Assembly: GCF_003473485.1 (NCBI RefSeq)
Contig: NC_053043.1
Location: 18,602,001 to 18,666,000, forward strand
Origin: Medicago truncatula
Taxonomy: Eukaryota > Streptophyta > Magnoliopsida > Fabales > Fabaceae
Direction of reading: 5' to 3'
Length of the DNA stretch: 64,000 nucleotides
In this document: positions 36,580 to 47,848 of the stretch, piece after piece
Layout of the letters: each line of letters begins with the position of its first letter
Position numbering within the stretch: position 1 is the stretch's first letter
The notes under the pieces: model-generated
Databases searched by the model: none
The model's input: the letters and a program-made list of their open reading frames with translations, nothing else
Told to the model about the DNA's origin: nothing
Made by a program: the position numbers and the translations under genes

Positions 36580-36940
36580 ACCATTATCAAATTATGAGTC
36601 ATTGTTATAACTTTACATACTAAAATCCAAATTTCAAGACTTCACACAAAGCATAACAAGAGCTAATAAAAATCACAGAAAATTTCACCCTTTGATTTAA
36701 ACTAAACTATGTTACTAACCAGCCATCATTAGAATCACGAATTTCCAAGTAAACGCTTTCTAAAGGAAGCTTTGTCTGCACAAAAACAAGTATTATCAGC
36801 AATAACAAAAAAAAAAATGAATGAAATTGAAAGGTGAAGTTAAGAGGAAAAATGAGAACCTGATCGAGAAGCTGAAGAGACCCACGGTTGTAGCGAATTG
36901 CTTGAAGCATGTTGGTAGCGTTGGAATCAGATGATGCCAT
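33476..36940 (-). CDS. MTNA: Methylthioribose-1-phosphate isomerase
   Basis: Nine minus-strand exons, all GT-AG, give 372 aa: 36940-36860, 36775-36720, 35678-35520, 35306-35207, 35079-34940, 34789-34684, 34134-33996, 33900-33632 and 33544-33476. The enzyme converts 5-methylthioribose-1-phosphate to the ribulose form in the methionine salvage cycle, which recycles the by-product of ethylene, polyamine and nicotianamine synthesis. Family signatures: [20 protein letters not shown], the catalytic Cys in LTHCNTG (about residue 175), [16 protein letters not shown], and the catalytic Asp in VVVGADR (about residue 255) followed by [12 protein letters not shown]. Length matches the plant enzyme. The start gives [18 protein letters not shown]. 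No signal peptide, so cytosolic (or nuclear). Intron 2 (about 1 kb) holds a SINE. Confidence 0.95.
35371..35414. repeat. Two-copy tandem repeat in MTNA intron 3
   Basis: CTTCTTAAAGAGGAACTTCAA is repeated twice in direct tandem, period 21 bp. Confidence 0.8.
36291..36514 (-). mobile_element. tRNA-derived SINE in MTNA intron 2
   Basis: On the minus strand the sequence begins near CAGGGCCGCGGTTAAACC, has a box B-like GGTCGATCCCC in the first 90 nt, and ends after about 220 nt in a run of 18 A (plus-strand T-run 36291-36308). This is the structure of a plant SINE with a pol III promoter. Its target duplication was not resolved. Confidence 0.6.
36549..36575. repeat. (TA)n microsatellite
   Basis: About 13 TA repeats in MTNA intron 2. 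Confidence 0.85.
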
Positions 36941-37475
36941 AGAGAGAGTATCGGGAGAGTGGCGTGCGTGCAAATTGCAATGAAGCTGGAATGATGCGGA
37001 GAAAAATAGTAATTTTCCTTCCTTAATGTTTTTCTGTTAAGTAGATATATCAAAGAAAAATATTTACACTTACGTGTCAAGCTTTCCACTCTTGTTACAC
37101 ATATAACACATATAAAAATTTTATTGTGCTATTACGTATAAATTATGAACATTAATTTTTATAAAATTTTGTGTGTCAGATTTTTATATTAATTTATTTA
37201 AAAAATAAACTAAAGTTTGTGCGAATTTTATCTACGAGGTATGGGTATTCAACCAAATTTCAAGGTGTTGGAAAATTTACCAATAAAATTATGCTTTATT
37301 TAAAACTATATGATCTTGATCGGGTGCTTAAAGATCTTCTGATTGCATGTAGTATGTGATTTTACTGAATATGAATTCAAATGATGTTTAGTTTTTATTC
37401 TCTGTATGAATTGGTGGTATGTGGTGAAACGAATAAGTGATAAGTGATTAGGATTTATTGTTTGGATTTGTAAAA
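36941..37475. other. MTNA promoter side and intergenic sequence
   Basis: Holds the 5' UTR and promoter of the minus-strand isomerase gene. No further gene is recognised. Confidence 0.4.
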
Positions 37476-37555
37476 GAGAAATGATATTTGTACAACTATT
37501 TTTTGACAATTTTTGTGCAACTCTCTCATACTTGTATTGTGTTCCTGTTCTCTCA
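37476..37555. mobile_element. MULE-type MITE (family 1), truncated copy
   Basis: It begins GAGAAATGATATTTGTACAA like the two complete copies (13955, 16552) and remains similar to about 37555, where unrelated retroelement-like sequence takes over. The other end is missing. Confidence 0.7.
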
Positions 37556-39145
37556 TAAACGAAATTGACAAGTACACCAAATCATAAATAGTAAAGTAGT
37601 ATATTGTATCATTCTCCACAGGGATTGTCGTTCAACTCAATAATTAGCAAAACTTATTTTAAAAGTGAGAAGTAATAGAAGATGAATAGAATTGTATGGT
37701 TGAATTGCCATGCTCAATGCAAGATTAAGTTTTTGTGATTCAGATGATTAACAACAATTAGGTTTCCTTGAATTCCCCCATTCGTCTTTAATTGGAATTT
37801 ATCTTTTAAGAAATAAAACAACTTATTTTTTTGTCAGATTTCGTCCTTGTAATTTTTTTTTGTTTTGGAGTACCCCCTAGGCCAGCTGACTGTGTATTTT
37901 CGCTGATATGGCCCGCTGACTGTATAATTATTTTTATTTTTTATTATGCACACGTGGCATTTGTGATTCTTTTTAAAAAAAAAACGGAAAAAAATTCTTA
38001 CAAATTAAAAAAATTCAGAAAAAATTTATAAAAATGAAAAAAATCTGAAGAAATACCGGAAAAATTAAAAAAAATCTCATAAAATGAAAAATAACGAAAA
38101 AATATGGAAAAATTAATAAGTATCAAAATTTTCCAAAAAATTATTTTAAAAAAAATCTTAATTAAGTTCCTGAAAAATTCTAAAAAAGATCAAGTTCCTG
38201 AAAAAAAAATTGATTTTTTTTTTAAATTTTGAAATATATTTTCTTATTATTTTAAAAAAATTCGAAACAGTTTAAGTTCCTGAAATTTTTATAAGAAGTG
38301 TTATTTTTTATTAGAATTTTTATAAAAAAAAGGAAAAATTCAGGAATTTAAAATATTTCAGGAACTTAATTCATATTTTTTTTTTATAATTTTTTCGACA
38401 ATTTCGATATATATTAATCTTTTCCATTTTTTTTTAATTTTTACAGATTTTTTTTCATTAATTTTTTTAGAATTGTTTCATTATTTTTCATTTTACCTGA
38501 TTTTTTCTAATCATTTTTATTAATTTTTTCAGAATTGTTTCATTTTTGCGGTATTTTTTCAGCATTTGTTTTCATTTTTATTAATTTTTTTCATTTTTTT
38601 AAAATATTTTAATTATTTTTTAAAAAAAATCACAAATGCCACGTGTACACAATAAAAAATTATATAGTCAGCGCGCCACGTCATCAGAAAACGGTGACTC
38701 AGTGTGCCACATCAGCGAAAATGCACAGTCAGCTGGCCTAAGGGGTATTCCAAAACAAAAAAAAAAATTACAAAGGGGATAAAAGCCTATTAACCCTAAA
38801 AAGAATAAGCCGAAAGAAAACTTTATTAATAAATTTCAACAAATAAGAAGGGGTTTATCGTGGAACCCTAATAAAGAGGTTTAGTTGCTCATGGCAATAG
38901 ACATCATAACAAAACAAAAGAAAAATATACCCTAGACAGAATAAAAGGAGGAGGAATTCCGCCTTGAATCTGATGCTTGACCCTTGCTTTGAACGGTCAA
39001 TGTTTATGAATGAAGAAAATTGTGGGCAAGGGTCTCTATTTATAGCATTAAGTTACTTAGGGATTAAGAGAAGAAAAATGGAATTTATCCGCTGCCAGGC
39101 GCATGGTCGGCTGGGGTAGCATGGAATGTTGTCCCAGGCGCATGG
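37556..39145. mobile_element. Unclassified retroelement-like fragment
   Basis: The outer parts (37556-37830 and 38800-39145) contain CCACAGGGATTGTCG, a TATTTATAGCATTAAG promoter-like box and two copies of CAGGCGCATGG (about 39095 and 39135). A related-looking stretch occurs at 58030-58940 (TACCCTAGA, GGTATTTATAGGGAAAG). The sequence is split by a large inverted repeat (37846-38799). It resembles a terminal part of an LTR element, but I could not define ends. Confidence 0.4.
37846..38799. mobile_element. Long-TIR MITE, about 1-kb hairpin
   Basis: The outer 140 bp on each side are inverted copies: left TACCCCCTAGGCCAGCTGAC, right (complement) TACCCCTTAGGCCAGCTGAC. The inner arms also pair (ACACGTGGCATTTGTGATT). 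The left arm lacks about 30 nt present in the right. The right end is CTATTAACCCT, like the MITEs at 49675 and 61448, which points to a MULE-type MITE; the left end has decayed. The centre is extremely T/A rich with many complementary runs, so almost the whole kilobase could fold back on itself. No coding. Confidence 0.7.
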
Positions 39146-40964
39146 TGTAACAACGCGAATAATATAATTATTCAAGAAATAGATGCTACGTCTTCACATC
39201 AAAATTAAAACAACATGGACATATAAAAAAATTCTCAACAGTCGCAGCGGATATAAAACATACATCTCCAAAGTATACATGTCATGAGATCAAAATACAT
39301 CATCATATAAATTCTTCAAGTCCCAACATATGGGTAAAATCTCAATAATAAATAAATTCAACGAAGACATAAATACCAACGTTCTAATCAGAGCCTAATC
39401 TAAGACTCCAAGAACCGATAACGGAGATTAACTCCCGCTATCCAAGCAATCACCAAAAGCAAAATACTCCTGCACTCTGTCTACCCATTCATACAAACAG
39501 GTAGGCGGTTAAAACCACTGGGGGTAAGCTTCACATCAATCATAATCAACATAATCAAACATAAGCATTCAAGGATTTCATGCATAACACATATACATAC
39601 CCATCCCTCCTAGAATACTAACATCACATGATTATTATCCCCCATTCCATGCACCTCAAGCTATCACATTACTAACATAGCATAGCAAGCATATTCAATC
39701 TCTAAACGAGTCATCGACATAAGCTCGTCATTTATCAACATCAATCAATGAAAGGATTACTCACCTTATTCTTCACTTAGCATACTTAACTCAATAAGTA
39801 CAATTATCATTCCAAAGTTATAAACAAGTAATTATCATTATCAAAGGAATCACCAAAACATATATGTATATACACATATACAATTCTCACCTCATCACTA
39901 TTACCAAAACATTTATCATTAAGTAGATTCATCAAGTGTATAAGCACAAGTAAGCAAGATATGTAATTAGAGCATAGATCATTTATTTACAACCATCAAC
40001 AAAATCCACCAATGTATATATACACAATCCACATATATCACATCATTCAACAATTTCACCAATGCACAAATTCATCAAGTCACATATTCAATTATGACAC
40101 AATTCATCAACCAATCAATCCAAATGTCACAAGTATGTATTCATCAAACACACTTATCATCAAACAATCACCATTCACATGTAAACAATTAAGACTCATG
40201 ACAATTATGATATGCGCCTATTCCCGACACATATATGCATGTGGTACCAAATCACCTCAAGGTCGTCACCCATGATGCAACAAAAACATCATATGTAAGA
40301 TTTCACACTCGTCTTACATTATCACCGAAGTAAAAGAGTAACCCTCTTTTACAACATCAAGACTCAACATGAGTATGATGCATGGACATACAAGCAAAGA
40401 CTCGACAATGCAAAATCACCTCATAATATTCAACAACAATATAAAGGATAACCTCAAATTATATTGATCACCTCAACAACAATTGCATTATCAAGTATTT
40501 ACGTCCACACAATCAATCAAGTCATAAATCAATTAAGAGTCATCACCACATCATCATCAATCATTTAACATATATGCAATCACCAACTCATCGTCATCAC
40601 TTAACATATATGCATTCACCGACAATATCACAATCAATTAACATATATGTATTCATCAAGAATATCACAATCAATCAACATATATGCATTAATCAACATC
40701 AACTATATCATATAGTTCAACAACTCCATATAATTTCTCACAATTCAAGTAAAGGAGAAAATACAACACATTATGATAATCATCATATTCAACACATGTA
40801 AAACATTCACATATCTTCATATAATCATATAAAGCTATTCACGAAAGATTTATAAGGTAATTGGCTTTAAAGAACCATTTTCGACAAAGTCCGTATCAAG
40901 TGGCAAAAACGGCAACATTGATATTTTTCAAAGCAAAGTAATTTGTTCAAGTTTGAAAACTCAC

Positions 40965-41068
40965 AAATCAATCTTAATCAATCATGTAGTCATGAGCTTA
41001 AGCCAGTTACAAATCAATCTTAATCAATCATGTAGTCATGAGCTTAAGCTCATGTAGTCATGAGCTTA
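40965..41068. repeat. Short tandem duplications beside the nested element
   Basis: AATCAATCATGTAGTCATGAGCTTAAG-type units are repeated about 44 bp apart, then a shorter CATGTAGTCATGAGCTTAA unit follows once more, directly left of the 41069 insertion. Confidence 0.8.
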
Positions 41069-41885
41069 ATCCTAATATTCTCTCTCTTGATGAAGAACAA
41101 AAAATAGGTTGAAATTTTAGTTTTGTATTTTTGTGAATGTTGGATAAAATACAATAATAAAATTTGAAGAATGGTGGAAATAGACAGAAATGATAACCAA
41201 ACAAGTTCCCAATCCAAGGAAGATGTTTAATTTGGTAGAGGATCGCCACAAGAAACGTGGTTTCTTGATAAGATCAATACATGGTTCAATCCAGAACCAA
41301 AAAGAAGCAAAGCTTCACAACACACAAAGTGTATTTTTTTATCAAAATTCTACATGTCCCTTCATTATTTTCGCCCCCTTTATATAGGAAATAGGCTTGG
41401 ATGCTGAAATGCTTACAATCATAACATAATTAGTGTTATAACTCCTAGGTGGCTAGTTATTACAAAAAAGGTTACAATTTAATTGGATCTTTAAAGTTGG
41501 TGGCTGATCAATGCATGAGAAGGTTACATATTCATTTGCACATTGATTTGTGAATGCTTATTATGGCTAGACGTTACATTTCCACAAACACCACCTTTAA
41601 TTCTTCAGCTAACATACTTTAACCACGTCTTCTACTTACAGCTCATTCTGCACCATTAAATATTCCGAATTTGCTCTTGACTCAAACAGATGAAATGTAG
41701 AGAATTTTGTAAGCTTTCCAACGAGTTAAAGATCACCTCAAACGGACATCCAGAGCTCCAGATATAGCCAAAACAAGACAGACATATCATGACCTACGAA
41801 AATAAGACTTTGAACCCAAAATTAATTTGGTTCTTTTATTCCACAATGACTTTATTATTCTTTTCAAGAGAGAGAATATTAGGAT
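41069..41885. mobile_element. 817-bp element with perfect 22-bp inverted ends
   Basis: The left end begins ATCCTAATATTCTCTCTCTT and the right end is its exact inverted copy over 22 bp (41864-41885). The interior is non-coding, with a TTTATATAGG box near 41382. It interrupts the long LTR. No target-site duplication is apparent outside the 22 bp, so the superfamily is open. Confidence 0.6.
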
Positions 41886-42243
41886 CACATCAAAAGGTTA
41901 GCCTAAGTTCGTATGAGAAAATCCCAAGTTCACATATTCCACATTCCCACCCGAAAATCAAGTTTGACATGATTAAGACATTAAACCAACTTTAGAAGCC
42001 TTACCTAAGTCCACATGGACTGTAGACCAAGCTTGTAACCCGATTTAGTTCAGCAAAGTTCATTTCCGACAAAATCCAAAATTATCAAAAGTTAAAGTTT
42101 CAACCCAAATAGAAAATCCCAAGTTTGAATAAGTTAATCATGTTCCAGTAGGTTTAGGAGTACAAACAGAGATTAAACAAGTTGAAAGAAGTATTTTACA
42201 AAGCTTGGATTGATCCCCGAATGCCCGGAACGAAAATCAAAAG

Positions 42244-42412
42244 TTGCTGAAACTGGGCTCGTTCGCTTAAGCGTCCATCTGTTCGCTTAAGCGACTAAGC
42301 TCCATAAGCTTACAGTAGCTGTTCGCTTACCGATCGCTTATCGTTCGGTTAAGCAACCAAGTTCTAGAAACTTTCTATGGCTGTTCGCTTACCGTTCGCT
42401 TAAGTGAACAGT
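42244..42412. repeat. CGCTTAAGCG palindrome cluster
   Basis: TTCGCTTAAGCG and close variants (TTCGCTTACCG, TTCGCTTAAGTG) occur about seven times within 170 bp, inside the long LTR. The solo LTR at 51657 has an analogous stretch of CTCGCCATAGCGAG units. Confidence 0.75.
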
Positions 42413-43380
42413 CATCAGTTCCACAGAAAAACTTTCAGGTTCCAACCCTTTTTCACCCAAAATCCCCAATTTTGATCGCCCAACGCCTAAATATGTTTCC
42501 AAAGATTGTTTACATGTTTTAGAACTTAAAAGGGCTTTCAAAAACGTATTAAACATGTAAACAAATTCCATTCTAACATGATTCACCAAATCAACCCATT
42601 TCACAAAACTAACAACAACAACTAAATTCACATCACAAACCCATGATTATGAACACCAAGCTATGAATCATCAACAACAGTATCTCATGACGACAACAAC
42701 ATCAATTAAACATGAATCTCACCACATTTCAACAACAACATAACACAATTTAACAATTAGAGCACAATTTACAATATACCCATTTTCACATATTATGAAC
42801 ATGCAATTTCATCTACAGCAATTTAATTATCACCAAATTCATGTACTCAAACATATCATCATAACAAGAGCACGAATTTCGACAATTAAGTGAAAAATAA
42901 TCACTCATTCAAATAAGCACTTATGCATAGAATTAGGGAAGAAATTAAACTAAGAGATTATGATTGAAATCTAACCCCCTTACCTCAATAAGCAATAATC
43001 CTAGCAAAAACTTCAATTTAGCTCCTAGAATCTCTATCACCTCTTGGTTCTTCAAACTTTCTCCCTTCTAACCCTTTAGCTCCTTCTCTTGAACTTTCTC
43101 TCTCTACCTCTCTCAAATTTTTATGAAATGAATGAAAACCTATTTCTCTCTAAAGACTAGAACTTATATAGGCTCCTCTCAAATGGGCTTAACCCTTAAT
43201 GCTTTAGTGGCTCAACTCACTCATTAACTAATTCAAAAATGTTTCTACTCACTTAACGGTAAAATAATAACAACGATCATTTACCGGCTCAAAATAATTA
43301 CCACACTAGTAACTTAGTAAAATAATGGTTCTCACTTGAAACACTACAAAATAATGGTGATTTTCCTAGTACTCCACCGG

Positions 43381-43704
43381 TGAGGGACTTAATTGAACCC
43401 TCATCATAGAATCCACCAACAAAATATATTGCAAAACAAAATATTATATTTTAAGGCCAAATCAATATAGAACTATAACTTGTAAACTCCCTAGTATAAT
43501 TGAAAGTTAGCGATTTATAGAGTTTATTCGAGTTCATAGGAATTTATCAAAAAGAGAATTTATATATCAATTAACCTCATAGGAATTTATCAAAAAGAGA
43601 ATTTATATATATTAACCTGTTTAGTAACCTAAAATTGTAAATTAATAATAAGCATTTAAATGATAACTCGAGAGGTTGACAACCTTGGTTATTGATAACA
43701 TTTA
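43381..43704. other. AT-rich sequence, with a small direct duplication
   Basis: CATAGGAATTTATCAAAAAG occurs twice (about 43535 and 43579), a short tandem duplication. No gene. Confidence 0.5.
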
Positions 43705-44008
43705 GGCTAAACTGCACTTTTCGTCCCCTATGTTTTAAAATGTTGCAATTTTGGTCCCCTATTAAAAAAATAGCAATTTTGGCCCCTTTCATCCAAAAAT
43801 TGCTGAGAAGACGCCACGTGTCCCAAAAAAGGGGCCATAATTGCAACTTTTTGTAAAGATAAGGGGTCAAAAAGCATATTTCCCTAATGTTATGAGGTCA
43901 AAAAAGCATATTTCCCTAAACATAGGGGGTCACTTTTGCCATTTTTTTTAATAGGGGGCCAAAATCGCAACATTTTGAAACTTAGAGGGCGAAAAGTGAA
44001 GTTTAGCC
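43705..44008. mobile_element. MULE-type MITE upstream of the first Gly-rich gene
   Basis: A 304-bp element whose ends GGCTAAACTGCACTTTTCG and GGCTAAACTTCACTTTTCG are inverted. A perfect 9-bp duplication TAACATTTA flanks it (43696-43704 and 44009-44017). Non-coding. It ends about 320 bp upstream of the start codon at 44332. Confidence 0.92.
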
Positions 44009-44266
44009 TAACATTTATTATGTTTCTACATATTGCTATAGCCTCTAACTATTTTTAAGATTAAAGAAATTATCAAACATCCTAATCCTAACCACTTATT
44101 AGTTGTCATTGTGTAAATAACATTCTTACCTCATTTGATAAACATGTCCCAATTTAACTCTTGAATGGATTAATGGATGTTTATGACTTATTATCCTCAC
44201 AATAAGCCAAATGGTATGTATGATATTATTTTATTTGTCTTTTATATATATTTTGTCCAATGATCA

Positions 44267-44276
44267 CTATAAGTAA
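44267..44276 (+). promoter_or_regulatory. Putative TATA region of Gly-rich gene 1
   Basis: CTATAAGTAA occupies the same place relative to the ATG as CTATAAATAG in the three sister genes; this copy has a base change in the core. Confidence 0.45.
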
Positions 44277-44331
44277 CACACGGTCATATTCATATTTCAC
44301 TACAATATACTCTTAATTGAATTAATCAAGG

Positions 44332-44714
44332 ATGAAAACCAAACATTTAATCTTTGAACTCTTTATTTGTACACTAATGTTTATCTCTGTTGTAGAAATT
44401 GAGCAATCTAAAAATGGGAAACAGTGTATGTATGTGTATATTAATTGAATGCACAAATTTTCCTTATTTTATTGTACTTAATAATAAAAAGTGTTTGTTA
44501 ATTTGCAGTTGGGGCAACAAAAGACGTCATATCAAAAGTTGAGACAGTTCCATGGAAACCATGGGGGGGAGGATGGATAAACTATGGAGAAAAAGGTGGT
44601 GCAGGAAGAAAAAATGGTGAACAAGGTTCAGGAGGAAATCGTGGTGGAAAAAGTTCACAAGGTGGGGGTGAACAAAAAGGAGGTAGCGAAAATGGAGGGA
44701 ATGAGGAACCATAA
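44332..44714 (+). CDS. Small secreted Gly-rich protein 1 (NodGRP-like)
   Basis: Two exons, 44332-44425 and 44509-44714, GT-AG intron of 83 bp, giving 99 aa. Exon 1 encodes a signal peptide starting MKTKHLIFELFICTLMFISV. Exon 2 encodes a short Trp-containing stretch (PWKPWGGGW) and a Gly, Lys, Glu, Asn-rich tail (GGNRGGKSSQGGGEQKGG). This exon plan, with a conserved signal exon followed by a Gly-rich exon, is that of the nodule-specific glycine-rich proteins of Medicago, which are expressed in root nodules and enter the secretory route. The family call is by resemblance. It is the most diverged of the four tandem copies and lies outside the large duplicated blocks. Confidence 0.72.
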
Positions 44715-45479
44715 TGAAAACCAGATGTATGCATGTGTGTACTGTATCCAAGATAATATTTAAAATAAAATCATGGACTTTATTTTACCCTATGTCTAAT
44801 TTTTAATTGGAGGAACATCTTTCTTTAAGTTAATATGCATTTCATCGATACCCTTGGACTGTATCACTTATATTATCAAAGTTAAATGGACATGAAATAC
44901 CATGCTTTCATGTTGTATGATTTTGTTTAACATTATCTATTAATGTCAATTACTAGTTATGCCATGTTATATAACTCAATTATATCGAGCGAGTTGTAGA
45001 CAATGAAAGTGATAAAAATAGAAGAAAGGGGGTTGAATTTTTTTTTTAGGGAAAGAAAGGGGGCTGAATTGTGTTGGTTATTTTTAAAAAATCTTTTCTA
45101 TCTTAAAATAGATCAGAGGATAGGAAGAAAAAAAAAGCAACAAAGATAGAGAGAAAAATAAAAACGTATATTTATTCTGGTTCACCCCACAACTAGGAAT
45201 TATGTCATGTCCCCTCACATTTGAGATATTTTTTCACCATATAATCAATATAATTTATTCAAAATTAATTAGACACCATATCTAATATTTTTTGCCTCTC
45301 CTTGAGGACTTCCTTCAATCCAACATGATCAGAGTTTACAAAAAATTGATGTTTGTTTAAACTTCATACTCAAAGAGAGATAAACTAATTTAAGCTTAAT
45401 ACAAATGATTTTAAAACACTTAAGAAATTCTAAGATGAAAGTTTATAGGAATTTATCTAAGTGTTTTTGCACTAGAAAC
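44715..45479. other. 3' flank of Gly-rich gene 1
   Basis: The first 280 bp show similarity to the 3' flanks of the sister genes (CCTTGGACTGTATCACTTATA, compare 48471, 56523 and 61827). The rest is non-coding. Confidence 0.5.
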
Positions 45480-46533
45480 TTGATCAGGGTTTTGACACTT
45501 TCAAGGTTACAACTTGAAAGCTGGAGGGGAATAAACCCTGACCTCTGAGAGAGTAAGGCACCACATGTACAAACCCATGTGATCACTAGGTGAAACTCAA
45601 GAAATGCTAGGAAATAAAACCCTAGGAACTCATCACGTAAATAAAAGACGTAAATCCAATATCTGAATAAATCTTGACCATTAATTTATTCAAACAAAAA
45701 TAGAGGAGATTTGAAGAATTCTAACCGCCACTCACATTCTATAATCAAAATAGGTTACTCCTAAACTCTTGCTTTGTGCAAACAAACCAAATTACAATCA
45801 CCCCTACCTTTTATTTTATTGTATTGTTTTAATTTACTGTTTTTTTTTTCTTCCAAATAAGTAACTTGAATTGCCTAGTTGAAACGTCAATCCCTATAAA
45901 TATGATACTCTACTTACACTTCACTACTTGATAAACAATTTTGTACACTTGTCTAAATTCAACAATTGGTTATCCTTATGGATATATTTTTTTACTCCTA
46001 AGTAGTAGCTTCATGATATGTTGCCTACGTGTGGGTAGTATTTCCTTTTGCATACTACACTGGAACATGTCTTTGAGTCAGTGCATGATGTCATGTTGGA
46101 CTAATCTTACCTAATCTTATTTTGAGATTACATACATTATCTTTGATATTGTTGTATATTGGACATGACCATTTATCCACATGTATCAATTCGTTATAAA
46201 TATTTTTATTTTTTAAAATACTTACGCTGGTTTTATTTGAAGGATATGGTAATATTGATATATTCTGCTCGTAGTGTCGTGTTTTTAAAAAAAAAAATCG
46301 CACTGTTAAAAATCGGGGTGTTACAAAATTTCTGTCAAAACTAAATTATTAATGAAGTTAAATTTTTTGCAACCCCTAACTTAGGGTCTTGGATCCGCCA
46401 TTGTCCATGACTTGATATCTCACATCCATAATAGTCTTCATGCACTACTATTATTCCACGTCGCACTAAAACTTGACTATAAATACTTTTAGAATAATGC
46501 TCTTATATCTTATGATTAAGTCATACTTAACGC

Positions 46534-46817
46534 CATAGTTTTAAAACTCGGCTCGATCATCGACTCGGAAGGGGTACTGGATCATTGGGTCACTGGTCGA
46601 ACCACTGAGTCGCAGGTCGAACCACATGAAAGAATCGGATGACTCGATTATCACCCGGTCTCCATAAATAAGATGACTCGGGCTATACAAAAAAACATAA
46701 CACTAATAAATGTTTGAAAAAATCACCAGATAAATTAAGATAATTTCTCAAATTTGTTCTTTAAATTCAAGTCCATCTACTTTGATATTATTATATGATC
46801 AAACACATAAATTAATT

Positions 46818-46885
<68 letters not shown>

Positions 46886-47433
46886 GAGTATAGTAAATTT
46901 GAAACACTTTGAAAAAAAAAGAAACGTTCATTTATACAATATATTATGAAGATAAAATAAAAAATAAAAAGAAAATACATGTTTCTTTTTTTTCTTCTAA
47001 GAAAGACAAAATACAAGTTATTAAAAAAAATGACAAAATACAAATTATGCAAAAAAAAAGACAAAATACAAGTTTGAATGTGAATGGAAATGGTGTAGTT
47101 TTAGTATATGGTATTTTGAAATAAAATATAATCAATATGAATCAACAATTTATCACAACAAACAGAAGTGGTGCAGTGGTTCTTAGTACCTTTGTGATCC
47201 CCAGCTGCACCAGTTTTCAAATTTTTTTGATATATTAAACAATTGTTCATTAAAAAACCGATCAGCTCATTAAACCGTCGGTTCGCCGGTTTTAACCGAG
47301 TTTGTCCGGTTCATACCGGTTCGCACCGGTTTAAATGCATGACCGATCCAATATATCAACCGAACCGGTTACCCCTCCGGTTCACGGTCGGACTGGTTCG
47401 ACCGGCCGGTCCGGTCCGGTTTTCAAAACTATG
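46534..47433. mobile_element. hAT-type element upstream of Gly-rich gene 2
   Basis: A 900-bp element with ends CATAGTTTT(A/G)AAA in inverted orientation and a perfect 8-bp duplication CTTAACGC (46526-46533 and 47434-47441). Sister blocks have a single CTTAACGC (about 54565 and 60460), that is, the empty site. The last 170 bp is rich in CCGGTTC units and the first 150 bp in GACTCG/TCGAACC units. It contains a long TA repeat. No transposase. Confidence 0.93.
46819..46882. repeat. (TA)n microsatellite, about 31 units
   Basis: An uninterrupted TA repeat inside the hAT element, potentially cruciform-forming and length-variable. Confidence 0.95.
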
Positions 47434-47599
47434 CTTAACGCTCAATTAAAAAGACTAACTATACTAGGGACTTTATAACACTTTAATATAAACATAATAA
47501 AGAAATTATTTATACTATAAATAAATAGTCATTATACTTTGCTAATCTTAAACATAAAAACATTAGCCTCTTACACTAACACATACGAATATATAACTA

Positions 47600-47848
47600 T
47601 AAGTCATAATCTCCCTAATATAATCAAGAGCTACATGTTCCAATTTAACCCTTAAATGGATCAATAGGTGTTGATGACTTAATATCCTCAAAATAAGACA
47701 AATTATATCATATTATCTTTTTCATTGAATATATATAATCTAATCAAAATCTTTTAATTAATGTTTTACGTATCATGTCCGATAATCACTATAAATAGTT
47801 GATGGTTGTATTCATATTTAACTACAATCTAATCTTAGTTGATCAAGG
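47600..47848 (+). promoter_or_regulatory. Conserved promoter of Gly-rich gene 2
   Basis: Nearly the same sequence precedes genes 3 and 4: a TACATGTTCCAATTTAACCC block about 215 bp before the ATG, then ATTATCTTTTTCATTGAATA, then the TATA box CTATAAATAG (47789-47798) 50 bp before the ATG, and a CTACAAT leader. Conservation along with the coding part suggests shared expression, but the duplications are young enough that this may be descent alone. Confidence 0.6.

Larger units (their letters stand above)
39146..43380 (-). mobile_element. Long chromovirus-like gypsy LTR, reverse orientation, with nested insertion
   Basis: Read on the minus strand it ends GTTGTTACA at 39146. Inside are features seen in Tekay/Del-type LTRs: TTTTATATCCGCTGCGAC near the 3' end (about 39245), a promoter box CCTATATAAG (about 43170) followed by a GAGAGAGGTAGAGAGAGAAA leader, and CGCTTAAGCGAAC-type palindromes (42240-42415). 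It shares this organisation with the solo LTR at 51657-53801. About 3.4 kb belong to the LTR; 41069-41885 is a separate insertion. No internal gag-pol is present. The right boundary is uncertain, and no target duplication was identified. Confidence 0.6.

Noticed and set aside
46819-47064. Minus-strand open frame with poly Ile-Tyr
   Set aside because: It is the translation of a TA microsatellite and flanking AT-rich DNA in a hAT element.
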